From NCBI GenBank assembly GCA_017405675.1, contig JAFRAB010000025.1, forward strand, positions 1 through 64,000: a DNA stretch of 64,000 bases, in the 5' to 3' direction. A program made the translations under genes and the position numbers. Under the pieces are notes generated by a model. The model was not told the origin of the DNA. It made no database searches and saw only the letters and a list, made by a program, of their open reading frames with translations. The stretch is from Erysipelotrichaceae bacterium (GTDB lineage: Bacteria > Bacillota_I > Bacilli_A > Erysipelotrichales > Erysipelotrichaceae). Numbering within the stretch: position 1 is the first letter of the stretch; each line of letters starts with the position of its first letter. Positions 23,088-31,987 of this stretch are shown here, piece by piece.

Positions 23088-24116
23088 ATGAAAGACATAG
23101 TCAGAGTAAACAGTTATGATGATTCCCGTTTCAGTGAAACCGTGTTAAGGCAGCACGGCTGTTTTCTGGTGGATGATGAGCCGTATGAGGTGGAAATAAC
23201 TGGCCGAAATGAAGCTGTAGTCAGAGGAAAAGAGGCCAGTAATTATGCTGAACTGATCGAATGGTTCCGTTTCTTTGCCCCAGAAATAACTGCCTTCAAA
23301 GATGAAAAAGGTGAGCTTATAGTCAGGTATGATGATCCTGAAATACTGACCGTGAAAGTGTCTGATCTGCAGCCTTCACAGTTTTATGTGGATGCTCAAA
23401 AAGCAGCAGTCATGGAAGAAATCATCCAGACAGAAGAGGATATTGTGATACAGGTTCATCCATATAAGGGCAGATACATTTCTCTTGACGGTCATACCCG
23501 CCTGTATATTGCGGTAAAAAGAGACTATGAAACAGTAAAGGGCATTGTCAGTGAGACCGATTACTCAATTTTTGACTTTGTGGATGAAGCGATAAGAAGG
23601 GGAATCACGGCACCAAAGGACATGGTCCTGCTGGAACATGAAGAATATGAAACATTATGGAATAAATACTGTGACGATTACTTTGCGGACAGGATCTGGT
23701 TCAATCAGAGTGACAGCTGCAAGGTGTCTGTCAATGATGAACAGAAGGAGTTTGTTTCCAGCAGGGAAAAAATGGCAAAAGCCCTGAAACAGGAAAATGT
23801 CATGGGTTTTGACATCATGCATGGTGAAGATATCATCGGCTTTGCGATGCTGAGAAAATATGAAGAAAAAGGATATTTCCTGTGGAACTATCTGATCGAT
23901 GAGAAGTACCAGCATCAGGGATATGGCAGCAAAGCCCTGAGGGAACTCATTCGCTTAATTACTTTTGAATACCGGGCGGAAAACATAACGACGACCTGTA
24001 TTAACGGTAATGATACAGCTCTGAAAATGTATCAGAAAGCCGGCTTCATAATTACTGATGTAATTGATGAAGATGATATTCATGAAACAAATTTATTATT
24101 AAAAACAGAAGCGTGA
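23088..24116 (+). CDS. ParB-like domain fused to GNAT acetyltransferase
   Basis: A 342-residue fusion. The middle region (about 95-170) resembles a ParB/sulfiredoxin-type domain: DLQPSQFYV, then GRYISLDGHTRLYIA. The C-terminal part (about 235-342) is a GNAT N-acetyltransferase with YLIDEKYQHQGYGSKAL (acetyl-CoA pyrophosphate loop Q-x-x-G-x-G) and MYQKAGFI. An N-terminal acidic region is unassigned. I chose ATG 23088 because the in-frame GTG at 23070 lies in a hairpin stem. Only six bases separate it from a -10 box. The acetylation target is unknown. Confidence 0.72.
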   Translation: MKDIVRVNSYDDSRFSETVLRQHGCFLVDDEPYEVEITGRNEAVVRGKEASNYAELIEWFRFFAPEITAFKDEKGELIVRYDDPEILTVKVSDLQPSQFYVDAQKAAVMEEIIQTEEDIVIQVHPYKGRYISLDGHTRLYIAVKRDYETVKGIVSETDYSIFDFVDEAIRRGITAPKDMVLLEHEEYETLWNKYCDDYFADRIWFNQSDSCKVSVNDEQKEFVSSREKMAKALKQENVMGFDIMHGEDIIGFAMLRKYEEKGYFLWNYLIDEKYQHQGYGSKALRELIRLITFEYRAENITTTCINGNDTALKMYQKAGFIITDVIDEDDIHETNLLLKTEA

Positions 24117-24131
24117 TGCTTCTGTTTCTTT
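24102..24131. terminator. Intrinsic terminator between convergent genes
   Basis: AAACAGAAGC/GCTTCTGTTT stem overlapping the GNAT stop codon. T-rich on the plus strand and A-rich before, so it may act both ways. Confidence 0.6.
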
Positions 24132-24909
24132 ATAATAAAGGTTCCTTTACGAACTGCAGGTTAAGTCCCCGCAGTTCCTTTTCGGCTTTCTCAATCAGAT
24201 CCTGACGCTGCAGGAATTCTGGCGTATGGGCATCCCAGCCGTAAATGCACTTGACCGGATACTGGGAGACGATTTCCCAGAACGGGCGGTGCGGATACGG
24301 ATATAACATGCCGTTGCCGTAATCCTGACGGCCGAAACTGATGCCCTTGAGGTTGATCTCCATCGGAATACCGGTGGCAGCGCATTTGGCAGCCAGACGG
24401 TGGGCAGCTTCCACGCACTTTTCATTGAAGGTTGGCTGGCCGATCATGAAGTATTCAGGATGAGCCAGATAGAGGTACATGCCGGTATCCAGTCCCTGCT
24501 CAATATCGGAAATATATAATTCAAGATCTTCAGGCGGACAGTCAAAACAGTAATCGACGAAGATTTCCGGTTCTCTGGAGTGCTGACCGAGAATGAAGTA
24601 ATCAACTCTGTTTCTTAACCGTACGGTTTCCTCATCTGATTCAGGAAAGAATTCGGATTCCATGCCAATCTTAATGTCGATTTGATCTTTATACTTGTCC
24701 TTAAGCTAGTGCATGGAGTCAAGATAGTCTTCCAGCAGTTCCCAGTTCATGCGGTCACGCGGGGCTGGTATGCCTTCGTAAGGACGGTGGTCGGACATGC
24801 CCAGCTGTTTATATCCGGCTTTGATGGCTGACAGGATGTACTGTTCATCTTCGCCGGAAGCATGTCCGCATCTGGCTGTATGGGTATGGTAATTGAAATT
24901 CTGTTTCAT
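24130..24909 (-). pseudogene. PHP-domain histidinol-phosphatase-like gene with in-frame TAG
   Basis: On the minus strand one reading frame encodes a HisJ/PHP-type phosphatase of 259 codons, interrupted by a single TAG at 24708-24706 (codon 68). The upstream part has the metal motif HTHTARCGHA and MSDHRPY. After the TAG the frame continues LKDKYKDQIDIKIGMESEFFPES, the next conserved PHP block, and runs through DYFILGQHS to the C-terminus, which includes GWDAHTPE. The frame is unchanged on both sides, so this is a point nonsense change (for example CAG or AAG to TAG), not a frameshift. Either a recent pseudogene, a sequencing error or readthrough. The ribosome-binding site GGGAGAGA is intact. 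Confidence 0.85.
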
Positions 24910-24990
24910 AGATTCTCTCCCGGTTTGTTACAGTTCTATGATATATGCACAATGATAAAGTGTCCACTTTTTTCGGCGTGCAGTTTATGG

Positions 24991-24996
24991 TATTAT
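24991..24996 (+). promoter_or_regulatory. Putative leaderless promoter of yvcK
   Basis: TATTAT followed by six bases and the yvcK ATG at 25003. Only a weak TAGG lies in between. A good -35 is not evident. Confidence 0.4.
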
Positions 24997-25002
24997 TTAG
25001 GT

Positions 25003-25944
25003 ATGAAAAAAGTCGTGGTAATTGGAGGCGGAACAGGGCAGTCTGCTCTGCTTAGAGGCCTTAAACAGGTAGAAGATATAAAATTAACGACCATAGTAAC
25101 AGTTGCGGATGATGGAGGTAGTACTGGAAGACTGCGCAGTGATTTACATATTCCTGCAATGGGTGATATCCGCAATGTTATGATGGCGCTGGCTGAATCG
25201 GAAACGATCATGAATACACTGATGACATACCGTTTCGATTCAAACTGCGGTGAGATGTCAGGACACAATCTGGGCAACATCATGCTGTCAGCACTGACTG
25301 TCAAGTCAAACAGCCTGATTCAGGCGATCGTGGACCTTTCCAATGTTCTGAAGGTCAAGGGACTTATCGTTCCAAGCACCCTGGAAGATGTAACGCTGTG
25401 TGCGCACATGGAAGACGGTTCCGTTGTGGTTGGTGAACATAACATCACCGCTGCCCACCGCAAGGTAAAGGAAGTATTCTATGAACCGGTCGTCCCGGCC
25501 AATCCAAAGGCTCTGGAAAAGATCGGGGAAGCTGATTACATCATTATCGGTATCGGATCGGTATATACCAGCATAATGCCGAATCTGATAATCAGTGAAA
25601 TAAAGGAAGCCCTGTGCAATACCAAAGCCAAGGTCATATACTATTGTAACTGCATGACCGAAGAGGGCGAAACCGACAACTACAGCATGGAAGATCATGT
25701 CCGTGCCATCGACAGCCATCTGGGTAAGAGCATTATTGACATCGTAGTCAAAGCCAATGACACCATTCCTGAAGATCTGCTGGCCAACTATGACCGGGAG
25801 CATGCCACTGTAGTTGACATGAGGGAAAAGGATCATGATTATGTCGTTCTGCAGCATCCGCTGCTGAGTTTTGAAACCGGAACAGTAAGACATGATGCCG
25901 CTAAGGTCAGAGACAGTTTCAAGAAGATCCTGGAGGAATATTAA
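25003..25944 (+). CDS. yvcK: YvcK/GlmR gluconeogenesis and cell-wall regulator
   Basis: A 313-residue UDP-GlcNAc-binding protein of the YvcK (GlmR, CofD-like) family. It starts with VVVIGGGTGQSALLRGL and DDGGSTGRLR, and has GHNLGN and IGIGSVYTSIMPNL downstream. Known homologues adjust carbon flow to peptidoglycan precursors. The start is set by the family N-terminus; longer forms would include non-homologous sequence. It overlaps whiA (TAATG). In many Firmicutes rapZ precedes yvcK, but here it is absent. Confidence 0.93.
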   Translation: MKKVVVIGGGTGQSALLRGLKQVEDIKLTTIVTVADDGGSTGRLRSDLHIPAMGDIRNVMMALAESETIMNTLMTYRFDSNCGEMSGHNLGNIMLSALTVKSNSLIQAIVDLSNVLKVKGLIVPSTLEDVTLCAHMEDGSVVVGEHNITAAHRKVKEVFYEPVVPANPKALEKIGEADYIIIGIGSVYTSIMPNLIISEIKEALCNTKAKVIYYCNCMTEEGETDNYSMEDHVRAIDSHLGKSIIDIVVKANDTIPEDLLANYDREHATVVDMREKDHDYVVLQHPLLSFETGTVRHDAAKVRDSFKKILEEY

Positions 25945-26891
25945 TGTCATTTGCCAGTGACGTCAAAGAAGAAGTAGCGAGACTGGAAATAAACGACGAA
26001 GCAAAAAAGGCTGAGCTTTCAGCCATTTTGAAGTTGCTGTCAGTGATCAGCATATCAAACAGAGGCATTTCGCTGAAGATCAGAAGCAAGAATGCCGTAA
26101 TCATAAGAATGATCTCACAGTACGTGCAGGACCTCTACGGGACCAAGCCGGAGATCAGAGCCGTTAAGGAAAACGGCTTCAATAAGAACAACATCTATGT
26201 CATTGTCATTAATGAAAAGGTCGTGGAAATACTGGAAGATCTGGATCTGTGGCGTGATGACGGTATTGCCGAATATCCGCGCATGAAGTTCTTAAGAAAT
26301 GACAACATGATAAAGGCTTTTATTACGGGAAGCTTTCTGGCTGCCGGCAGCATCAACTCTCCCAATACGACTAGTTATCACCGGGAGATCAGCTGCAACA
26401 CCCGGGAATATGCGGATTTCATCATTAAGCTGTTAGCCAGATACTACATTAACGGCAAGCTGGCTTTGCGCCGTGACAAATACGTCGTTTATCTGAAGGC
26501 CAGTGAGCAGATCTCGGATTTCTTAAGACTGATGGGGGCTTCGGAAGCGATCTTTGCCTTCGAGGATGTCAGAATACAGAGAGACTTCGTTAATAACCTG
26601 TCACGCTGGAACAACTGTGAGATAGCTAATGACGCCAAGAGTCTGGAAGCAGCCCGCAAGCAGTATGAGGCGGTTGAATATCTGGTCAGCAGCGGCAATC
26701 TGGCCAAGCTGGCCGAAAAGGACCAGGAAATAGCGATGGTACGTTATGATAATCCGGAAGCCAATTTCATGGAGCTATCCAAAATCTATGAAAGCAGGAC
26801 CGGACAGGTTTTAAGCAAATCAGGAATCAGACACAGATTTATCAAGATAATAGATCTGGCTGACAAATACAGAAACAGGGAGGTCAGTTAA
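25944..26891 (+). CDS. whiA: WhiA-family DNA-binding protein
   Basis: A 315-residue WhiA homologue with an N-terminal LAGLIDADG-homing-endonuclease-like fold (SFASDVKEEVARLE, then FLAAGSINSP) and a C-terminal helix-turn-helix (MELSKIYESRTGQVLSKSGIRHRFIKI). In Gram-positives it influences cell division and chromosome segregation. The gene overlaps yvcK by 1 nt and abuts the SDR gene. Confidence 0.94.
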   Translation: MSFASDVKEEVARLEINDEAKKAELSAILKLLSVISISNRGISLKIRSKNAVIIRMISQYVQDLYGTKPEIRAVKENGFNKNNIYVIVINEKVVEILEDLDLWRDDGIAEYPRMKFLRNDNMIKAFITGSFLAAGSINSPNTTSYHREISCNTREYADFIIKLLARYYINGKLALRRDKYVVYLKASEQISDFLRLMGASEAIFAFEDVRIQRDFVNNLSRWNNCEIANDAKSLEAARKQYEAVEYLVSSGNLAKLAEKDQEIAMVRYDNPEANFMELSKIYESRTGQVLSKSGIRHRFIKIIDLADKYRNREVS

Positions 26892-27665
26892 ATGAAGCAT
26901 ATCGCAATCATTACCGGTGCCAGCAGCGGCATGGGCAGGGAATTTGCCCTGACAGCCACGCAGCATGGCAGTTATGACGAGATCTGGGTCATAGCCAGAA
27001 ATGAAAACAATCTGGAACAGTTAAGACCGCAGATCGATGTTCCAATCAGAGTATTCCCGCTTGATCTTTCCAGGGATGAAAGCTTTAAGATCATTGCCGC
27101 GCGGCTTAAGGAAGAAGAGGTCAATGTTTCACTGTTAATAAACGCTTCAGGCTACGGTATCTTTGATTCATTCGAAAATACAAAGATGAGCGATGCGGAA
27201 GGCATGATCGATCTCAACTGCAAGGCCTTAGTCAAGATGAGCAAGGTTGCCTTGCCGTACATGCATGCCGGAAGCCACATGATACAGATCGCATCGATGG
27301 CTGCCTTACAGCCGGTACCGTATGTCAATATCTATGCGGCTACCAAGGCCTTCGTATTAAGCTTTGCCAGAGCGCTCAACAGCGAACTGGAAAGCAGATA
27401 CATTCACTGCATGGCGGTATGTCCTTACTGGACCAAGACCCGGTTCTTTGACAGGGCTGTCAATACCGATAAGGAACCGGTCGTCAAGAAGTACATTGTC
27501 ATGTACAAGCCGGAACAGATCGTCAAGAAAGCCTGGAAAGACATGGCCAAGGGCAAGGATGTCAGCATTTACGGTGTCGTAGCCAATGGTCAGGCAGCGT
27601 TATGCAAGATGCTGCCGCACGGCACAGTCATGAGAATATGGAAGAAACAGCAGAAGCTGATGTAA
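26892..27665 (+). CDS. SDR-family oxidoreductase
   Basis: A 257-residue classical short-chain dehydrogenase: cofactor motif TGASSGMG, NASGYG, and catalytic YAATK. It has a hydrophobic C-terminal part typical of DltE/YqjQ-like members. It directly follows whiA (stop and ATG adjacent) with GGGAGG inside the end of whiA. Substrate unknown. Confidence 0.85.
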   Translation: MKHIAIITGASSGMGREFALTATQHGSYDEIWVIARNENNLEQLRPQIDVPIRVFPLDLSRDESFKIIAARLKEEEVNVSLLINASGYGIFDSFENTKMSDAEGMIDLNCKALVKMSKVALPYMHAGSHMIQIASMAALQPVPYVNIYAATKAFVLSFARALNSELESRYIHCMAVCPYWTKTRFFDRAVNTDKEPVVKKYIVMYKPEQIVKKAWKDMAKGKDVSIYGVVANGQAALCKMLPHGTVMRIWKKQQKLM

Positions 27666-27696
27666 TATGCTAGAATAGTGTAAGAGGTACAGAATT

Positions 27697-27975
27697 ATGC
27701 AGATAAAAGAATGGTTAGGACTGGCACTGATCGTCATCGTAGGACTGGTCCTGATGCCGATCATCGGAAAGCTTTTAGGCTTCCTGTTAATGGCTGCCGC
27801 TCTGTTCTTCCGGTATATCTTTATCAAGAGTCTTACCGTGAAGAAGGAAATTGAAGCAGATCCAAATGAATATTTCGCCAGACAGTTCGAAGAAAGACAG
27901 AAAGAAAAAGTTCCTGCTGAAGGACAGGTAATAGACGCTGAATACAAGGTCAAAGAATTAGACAGCGATGATTAG
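27697..27975 (+). CDS. Small membrane protein, unknown
   Basis: A 92-residue protein. A long hydrophobic stretch (about 7-44) forms one or two helices, followed by a charged cytoplasmic tail. Preceded by TAGAAT (27670-27675) and AAGAGG. Its end overlaps the next gene by 8 nt, so translation is probably coupled. No family recognised. Confidence 0.65.
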   Translation: MQIKEWLGLALIVIVGLVLMPIIGKLLGFLLMAAALFFRYIFIKSLTVKKEIEADPNEYFARQFEERQKEKVPAEGQVIDAEYKVKELDSDD

Positions 27976-28876
27976 AGAAGGGTATCTGTCTGACAGACAG
28001 GCAATTTATGACCTGCATTCCTCCCATGTCAATCTGGGAGAATACGACAGAATGGAGATTTATTTCGCCAGGTATTTTAATGCGGATAATATCGTCGTCA
28101 ACGAGGTAAACGGTCATGTGGTTGCCAGCAGTCAGATCAATTATCATACTCTGATCATGAACGGATACCGCATTGCCGCCGGAGTTGTGACGGCTACCAT
28201 CTGTGACCGCAACAACCGCGGCTATCTGGATACCCTGCTGAAAGATATCAATGATGAGCTGGAACACAAGATGCTGATCTCACTGGCCATCACTGAAAAG
28301 CCTGATGATTTCGTCTCACTGGGCTTTGAACCGGTCTATAAGAGAAGAAGGTACGAGATAAACAGAAATGACATGGTCAACAGATCATCAGACGGTGTCG
28401 ATACCAGCTTTACCGCCGGTGAGATAGCCGCTGCCTATAAGAAGTTCATGGGCAGTTTCAACGGCTACTACGAAAGAGACATGATCTACTGGACCAACCG
28501 CTTTGAAACCTTCAAGTATCTCAAGTACAGCATGGTGGTCTACCGCAATAAGGAAAAGGCAGTTGAAGGATACATGGTATTCGCCATCAACAATAATGAT
28601 ATCTACATCGATGAGATAGTTTATCTTAACGGTACGGCGCTGATAAGACTGCTGTGCTATGCCTTCAAGTTCAAGGATAAGATCACGGTCATGGTTTCCG
28701 AACATGAAGATCTTAACCGCATCATACCGAAGGCAAAATATAAGCTGGAAACCGTTGCCATGGCCAAGGTCAACAACCTGACCCTGTTCAACAATCTGTT
28801 TTCAGCTAATGCCGGCAATACCCGCGAAGCCCTGGATTTCCTGGGCAAGCCGCTGTATCTGAATGAGGATAGTTAA
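27968..28876 (+). CDS. Eis-like GNAT acetyltransferase
   Basis: A 302-residue protein resembling Eis-type acetyltransferases, with two GNAT-like halves. The first half has GVVTATICDRNNRGYLDTLL, in which the acetyl-CoA loop is degenerate compared with the usual Q/R-x-x-G-x-G. It is shorter than mycobacterial Eis (about 400 residues) and lacks an obvious SCP2-like domain. It overlaps the small membrane protein gene. Acetyl acceptor unknown. Confidence 0.62.
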   Translation: MIREGYLSDRQAIYDLHSSHVNLGEYDRMEIYFARYFNADNIVVNEVNGHVVASSQINYHTLIMNGYRIAAGVVTATICDRNNRGYLDTLLKDINDELEHKMLISLAITEKPDDFVSLGFEPVYKRRRYEINRNDMVNRSSDGVDTSFTAGEIAAAYKKFMGSFNGYYERDMIYWTNRFETFKYLKYSMVVYRNKEKAVEGYMVFAINNNDIYIDEIVYLNGTALIRLLCYAFKFKDKITVMVSEHEDLNRIIPKAKYKLETVAMAKVNNLTLFNNLFSANAGNTREALDFLGKPLYLNEDS

Positions 28877-28891
28877 CATAGCATATGTTAA
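28873..28891. promoter_or_regulatory. Palindromic operator candidate for rubrerythrin
   Basis: TTAACATA, GCA, TATGTTAA: a perfect 8-bp inverted repeat overlapping the stop of the upstream gene and the expected -35 region for TATATT at 28908-28913. Its position suits a repressor of the rubrerythrin gene; the regulator is unknown. Confidence 0.55.
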
Positions 28892-28932
28892 TCAAATGTG
28901 CTAAGATTATATTAACGAGGAGATGAAACACA

Positions 28933-29472
28933 ATGGAATTAAAAGGATCAAAAACTGAGAAGAATTTAATGGAAGCTTTTGCCGGTGAATCACAGGCCAG
29001 AAACAAATATACTTACTTTGCTTCACAGGCTAAGAAAGACGGTTACGAGCAGATCGCTGCCATCTTCCAGGAAACAGCTGATAACGAAAAAGAACATGCC
29101 AAGATGTGGTTCAAGGCCTTATCAGGCGGTAAGGTTCCTGGCACTCTGGATAACCTGAAAGCAGCAGCTGCCGGCGAACATGAAGAATGGACTGAAATGT
29201 ATGTCAGAATGGCTAAGGAAGCCAGAGAAGAAGGCTTTGAAGCCATCGCCAGACAGATGGAAGGCGTAGCAGCTATCGAAAAGCACCATGAAGAAAGATA
29301 CCTGAGACTGGCTGAACTGGTTGAAAAGGCTGAAGTATTCGAAAAAGTATCAGAAACATGCTGGAAATGCCGTAACTGCGGACACCTGTATTTCGGCAAG
29401 AAGCCTCCTGTTGTATGCCCTGTATGCGCTCATCCACAGTCATACTTTGAGGTTTGCGTAGAAGAGTATTAA
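28933..29472 (+). CDS. rbr: Rubrerythrin
   Basis: A 179-residue peroxide-reducing protein. The N-terminal ferritin-like di-iron domain (about 1-135) shows ExxH motifs (ETADNEKEHAKMW and EKHHEERY). The C-terminal rubredoxin domain has CWKCRNCGHLYFG and CPVCAHPQ, giving four cysteine ligands. It detoxifies hydrogen peroxide in anaerobes. It is preceded by GAGGAG, a palindromic operator candidate, and followed by its own terminator. Confidence 0.95.
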   Translation: MELKGSKTEKNLMEAFAGESQARNKYTYFASQAKKDGYEQIAAIFQETADNEKEHAKMWFKALSGGKVPGTLDNLKAAAAGEHEEWTEMYVRMAKEAREEGFEAIARQMEGVAAIEKHHEERYLRLAELVEKAEVFEKVSETCWKCRNCGHLYFGKKPPVVCPVCAHPQSYFEVCVEEY

Positions 29473-29477
29473 AGAGA

Positions 29478-29512
29478 AAAAAGAAGGGTTTGAAAACTCT
29501 TCTTTTTTTGTT
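29478..29512 (+). terminator. Intrinsic terminator after rubrerythrin
   Basis: AAGAAG...CTTCTT stem with GTTT/AAAC inner pairs and seven T. Confidence 0.8.
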
Positions 29513-29531
29513 TTCTGACAGGCTGTATCAT

Positions 29532-29560
29532 TTGACTTTAAAGCCTATAATTTCTATAAT
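29532..29560 (+). promoter_or_regulatory. Strong promoter of gap
   Basis: TTGACT (29532-29537), 17-nt spacer, TATAAT (29555-29560), 30 nt before the GAPDH start. Confidence 0.85.
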
Positions 29561-29590
29561 TAAATCGTAAAATATAGGAGGATTTTTTAC

Positions 29591-30598
29591 ATGACAGTAA
29601 GAGTCGCAATTAATGGATTCGGACGTATCGGTCGTCTTGCTTTCAGACAGATGTGGCAGGCACCAGGTTACGAAGTAGTAGCTATCAACGATTTAACAAG
29701 CCCAGATATGTTAGCTCACTTATTAAAGTATGACACAGCACAGGGACGTTACAATCATCCAGTTGAAGCTGGCGAGAATTCTATTTGTGTAGATGGCAAG
29801 GAAATTACTATCTACAAGGAAGCAGATGCTAAGAATTTACCTTGGAAAGAATTAGACATCGACGTTGTATTAGAGTGCACAGGTTTCTATACAAGCAAGG
29901 CAAAAGCATCAGCACACATTGAAGCAGGTGCTAAGAAAGTTGTTATTTCTGCTCCAGCAGGAAACGACTTACCAACAATCGTTTACAATGTTAACCATAA
30001 GACATTAACACCTGAAGATACAGTTATCTCTGCAGCAAGCTGCACAACTAACTGCTTAGCTCCAATGGCAAAGGCATTAAACGATGCATTCCCAATCCAG
30101 ACCGGTATCATGACAACAGTTCATGCTTATACTGGTGACCAGATGATCCTTGATGGACCACACAGAAAAGGCGATAAGAGACGTGCAAGAGCAGGCGCTG
30201 CTAACATCGTTCCTAACAGCACAGGTGCTGCAAAGGCTATCGGTTTAGTTATCCCTGAATTAAACGGCAAGTTAATCGGTTCTGCACAGCGTGTTCCAGT
30301 ACCTACTGGTTCAACTACATTATTATATGCAGTAGTTAAGGGCGAAGATGTAACAGTTGATGCTGTTAACGCTGCTATGAAGGCTGAAGAAACAGAATCA
30401 TTCGCTTACAATGTTGACCCAATCGTTTCAAGCGATATCATCGGTGCAACAGCTGGTTCAATCTTCGATGCTACTCAGACAATGGTTGCTAAGATTGCTG
30501 ACGGCTTATACGAAGTTCAGGTTGTTTCTTGGTATGACAACGAAAACTCTTACACATCTCAGATGGTAAGAACTATCAAGTACTTAGCTGAATTATAA
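29591..30598 (+). CDS. gap: Glyceraldehyde-3-phosphate dehydrogenase
   Basis: A 335-residue type [15 protein letters not shown] (NAD loop), the catalytic SCTTNCLAP block, and a C-terminal SWYDNE motif. It oxidises and phosphorylates glyceraldehyde-3-phosphate with NAD in glycolysis. Preceded by a near-consensus promoter and AGGAGG. Its codons are strikingly biased (TTA for Leu, CCA for Pro, ACA for Thr) relative to neighbours that favour CTG, CCG and ACC, as expected for very high expression. Monocistronic. Confidence 0.97.
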   Translation: MTVRVAINGFGRIGRLAFRQMWQAPGYEVVAINDLTSPDMLAHLLKYDTAQGRYNHPVEAGENSICVDGKEITIYKEADAKNLPWKELDIDVVLECTGFYTSKAKASAHIEAGAKKVVISAPAGNDLPTIVYNVNHKTLTPEDTVISAASCTTNCLAPMAKALNDAFPIQTGIMTTVHAYTGDQMILDGPHRKGDKRRARAGAANIVPNSTGAAKAIGLVIPELNGKLIGSAQRVPVPTGSTTLLYAVVKGEDVTVDAVNAAMKAEETESFAYNVDPIVSSDIIGATAGSIFDATQTMVAKIADGLYEVQVVSWYDNENSYTSQMVRTIKYLAEL

Positions 30599-30627
30599 GA
30601 TAAGCGGAAAAATTCCTAGTATTTACA

Positions 30628-30652
30628 GAAGGCAGAGAAATCTGCCTTTTTC
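30628..30652 (+). terminator. Intrinsic terminator of gap
   Basis: AGGCAGA, GAAA loop, TCTGCCT and T-run. Confidence 0.9.
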
Positions 30653-30715
30653 CGTGGTTAATTTGATTGATTGTTAACGGGTAAATGGGGGATAATTTAA
30701 CAGGGGAGATAAGGT

Positions 30716-31885
30716 ATGAAAAAGAAAAACAATCTGTTTCTGATCATAACATTATGTCTGATGGCAGCCAGTTCCATTGGCCTGTTTCTTAATACATTCG
30801 GCGTCTTTTTTACGCCGATTGCCGATTCACTTAACGAGAAACGCGGCACTGTAGCCATCATATCCACGATCCTGATCTTTTCCAGTGCCATCTGCAGCAT
30901 AGTTTTACCGCGTATTGCCACCAACAGAAATTACAGAAAGATATACATTGCCGGTACTGTCGGAACGGTATGTTCGCTGGTATTCATGGCTAATTCATCA
31001 TCATTAATAATGCTGTATATCGGAGCCCTGTTACTGGGTGTTTCCTTCAGCGCTTATCACATGGTCATGATCACGACCATCATCAACAGTTCCTTTGATG
31101 AAAACATCGGGACCATTAACGGCGTGGTGTTCAGCTTTGCCGGTATTGCCGGGGCTGTATTTGCACCGCTGTTCTCATCCGTTATTGAACAAAGAGGCTG
31201 GCGTGCCGGGTTCTATGTAATGGCTATCGCCGCTGCCGTAATGTGCCGGCCGGGCATCTTTGCCGACATGAAGGTTGAAAGAGCCGTAAAAGAAGAAAAA
31301 GCAGCTGAACCGGCAAAGTTCAATTATCTGACCGTGACATATATCATGAGCCTGGTAATGTCCTTCTGCTTCATGTTTCTGCCTTCACTCCCGCAGCATT
31401 TCCCTGGTCTGGCTTCCTGCAAGGGCCTGGCTGATAATATCGGACCTCTGATGGTTTCATCAGCCATGATCGGCAACATTGTCTTCAAACTGCTGGCCGG
31501 GGTACTGGCAGATAAGCTTGGTACAATTAAAACCATAATCGTTATTGTTGTAATGACTGTGGTCGGAAGTGTGATGCTGTTTACCGGTTCAACGCTGTTA
31601 CTATTAGCAGGGGCTTTCCTGTATGGCAGTATTTATTCAGTTTGTTCAGTGCTCATTGCCCTGTATTCAAAGGAAGTATACGGACTGGAAAACTATAAGA
31701 ATGCCTATCCAATCATTGTCTTTGCCGGAAATGTAGCCAATGCACTGGGCATTTCAGCCGTAGGTTACATTTATGACTTTACCGGTTCATATGACATGGC
31801 GGTCATTCTGGTAATTGTACTGGCTCTTAGCGGAACCTTCCTGGCGATTACTTCCCGAAAAATGCGGCAGAAAACAAATATCTGA
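30716..31885 (+). CDS. MFS transporter
   Basis: A 389-residue major facilitator protein with about 12 hydrophobic segments and a central cytoplasmic loop (ERAVKEEKAAEPAK). The start follows GGGGAGA. Overall appearance is that of a small-solute or organic-acid MFS carrier; the substrate cannot be inferred. Terminator follows. Confidence 0.8.
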   Translation: MKKKNNLFLIITLCLMAASSIGLFLNTFGVFFTPIADSLNEKRGTVAIISTILIFSSAICSIVLPRIATNRNYRKIYIAGTVGTVCSLVFMANSSSLIMLYIGALLLGVSFSAYHMVMITTIINSSFDENIGTINGVVFSFAGIAGAVFAPLFSSVIEQRGWRAGFYVMAIAAAVMCRPGIFADMKVERAVKEEKAAEPAKFNYLTVTYIMSLVMSFCFMFLPSLPQHFPGLASCKGLADNIGPLMVSSAMIGNIVFKLLAGVLADKLGTIKTIIVIVVMTVVGSVMLFTGSTLLLLAGAFLYGSIYSVCSVLIALYSKEVYGLENYKNAYPIIVFAGNVANALGISAVGYIYDFTGSYDMAVILVIVLALSGTFLAITSRKMRQKTNI

Positions 31886-31901
31886 CAGTATAATGTTCGT
31901 T

Positions 31902-31930
31902 AAAAGGCGTGCTTTTGCGCCTTTTTGTTT
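31902..31930 (+). terminator. Intrinsic terminator
   Basis: AAAGGCG/CGCCTTT stem with T-run. Confidence 0.8.
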
Positions 31931-31987
31931 GCCTGAGGATAATTGAAAGGTATAATAGACAGGGTTTAAGGCGAAGGGAGTGATCAA

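Noticed and set aside
24130..24663. Independent small gene starting at 24663
   Set aside because: It lacks a ribosome-binding site, and its first residues continue a PHP domain interrupted by a TAG in the same frame.
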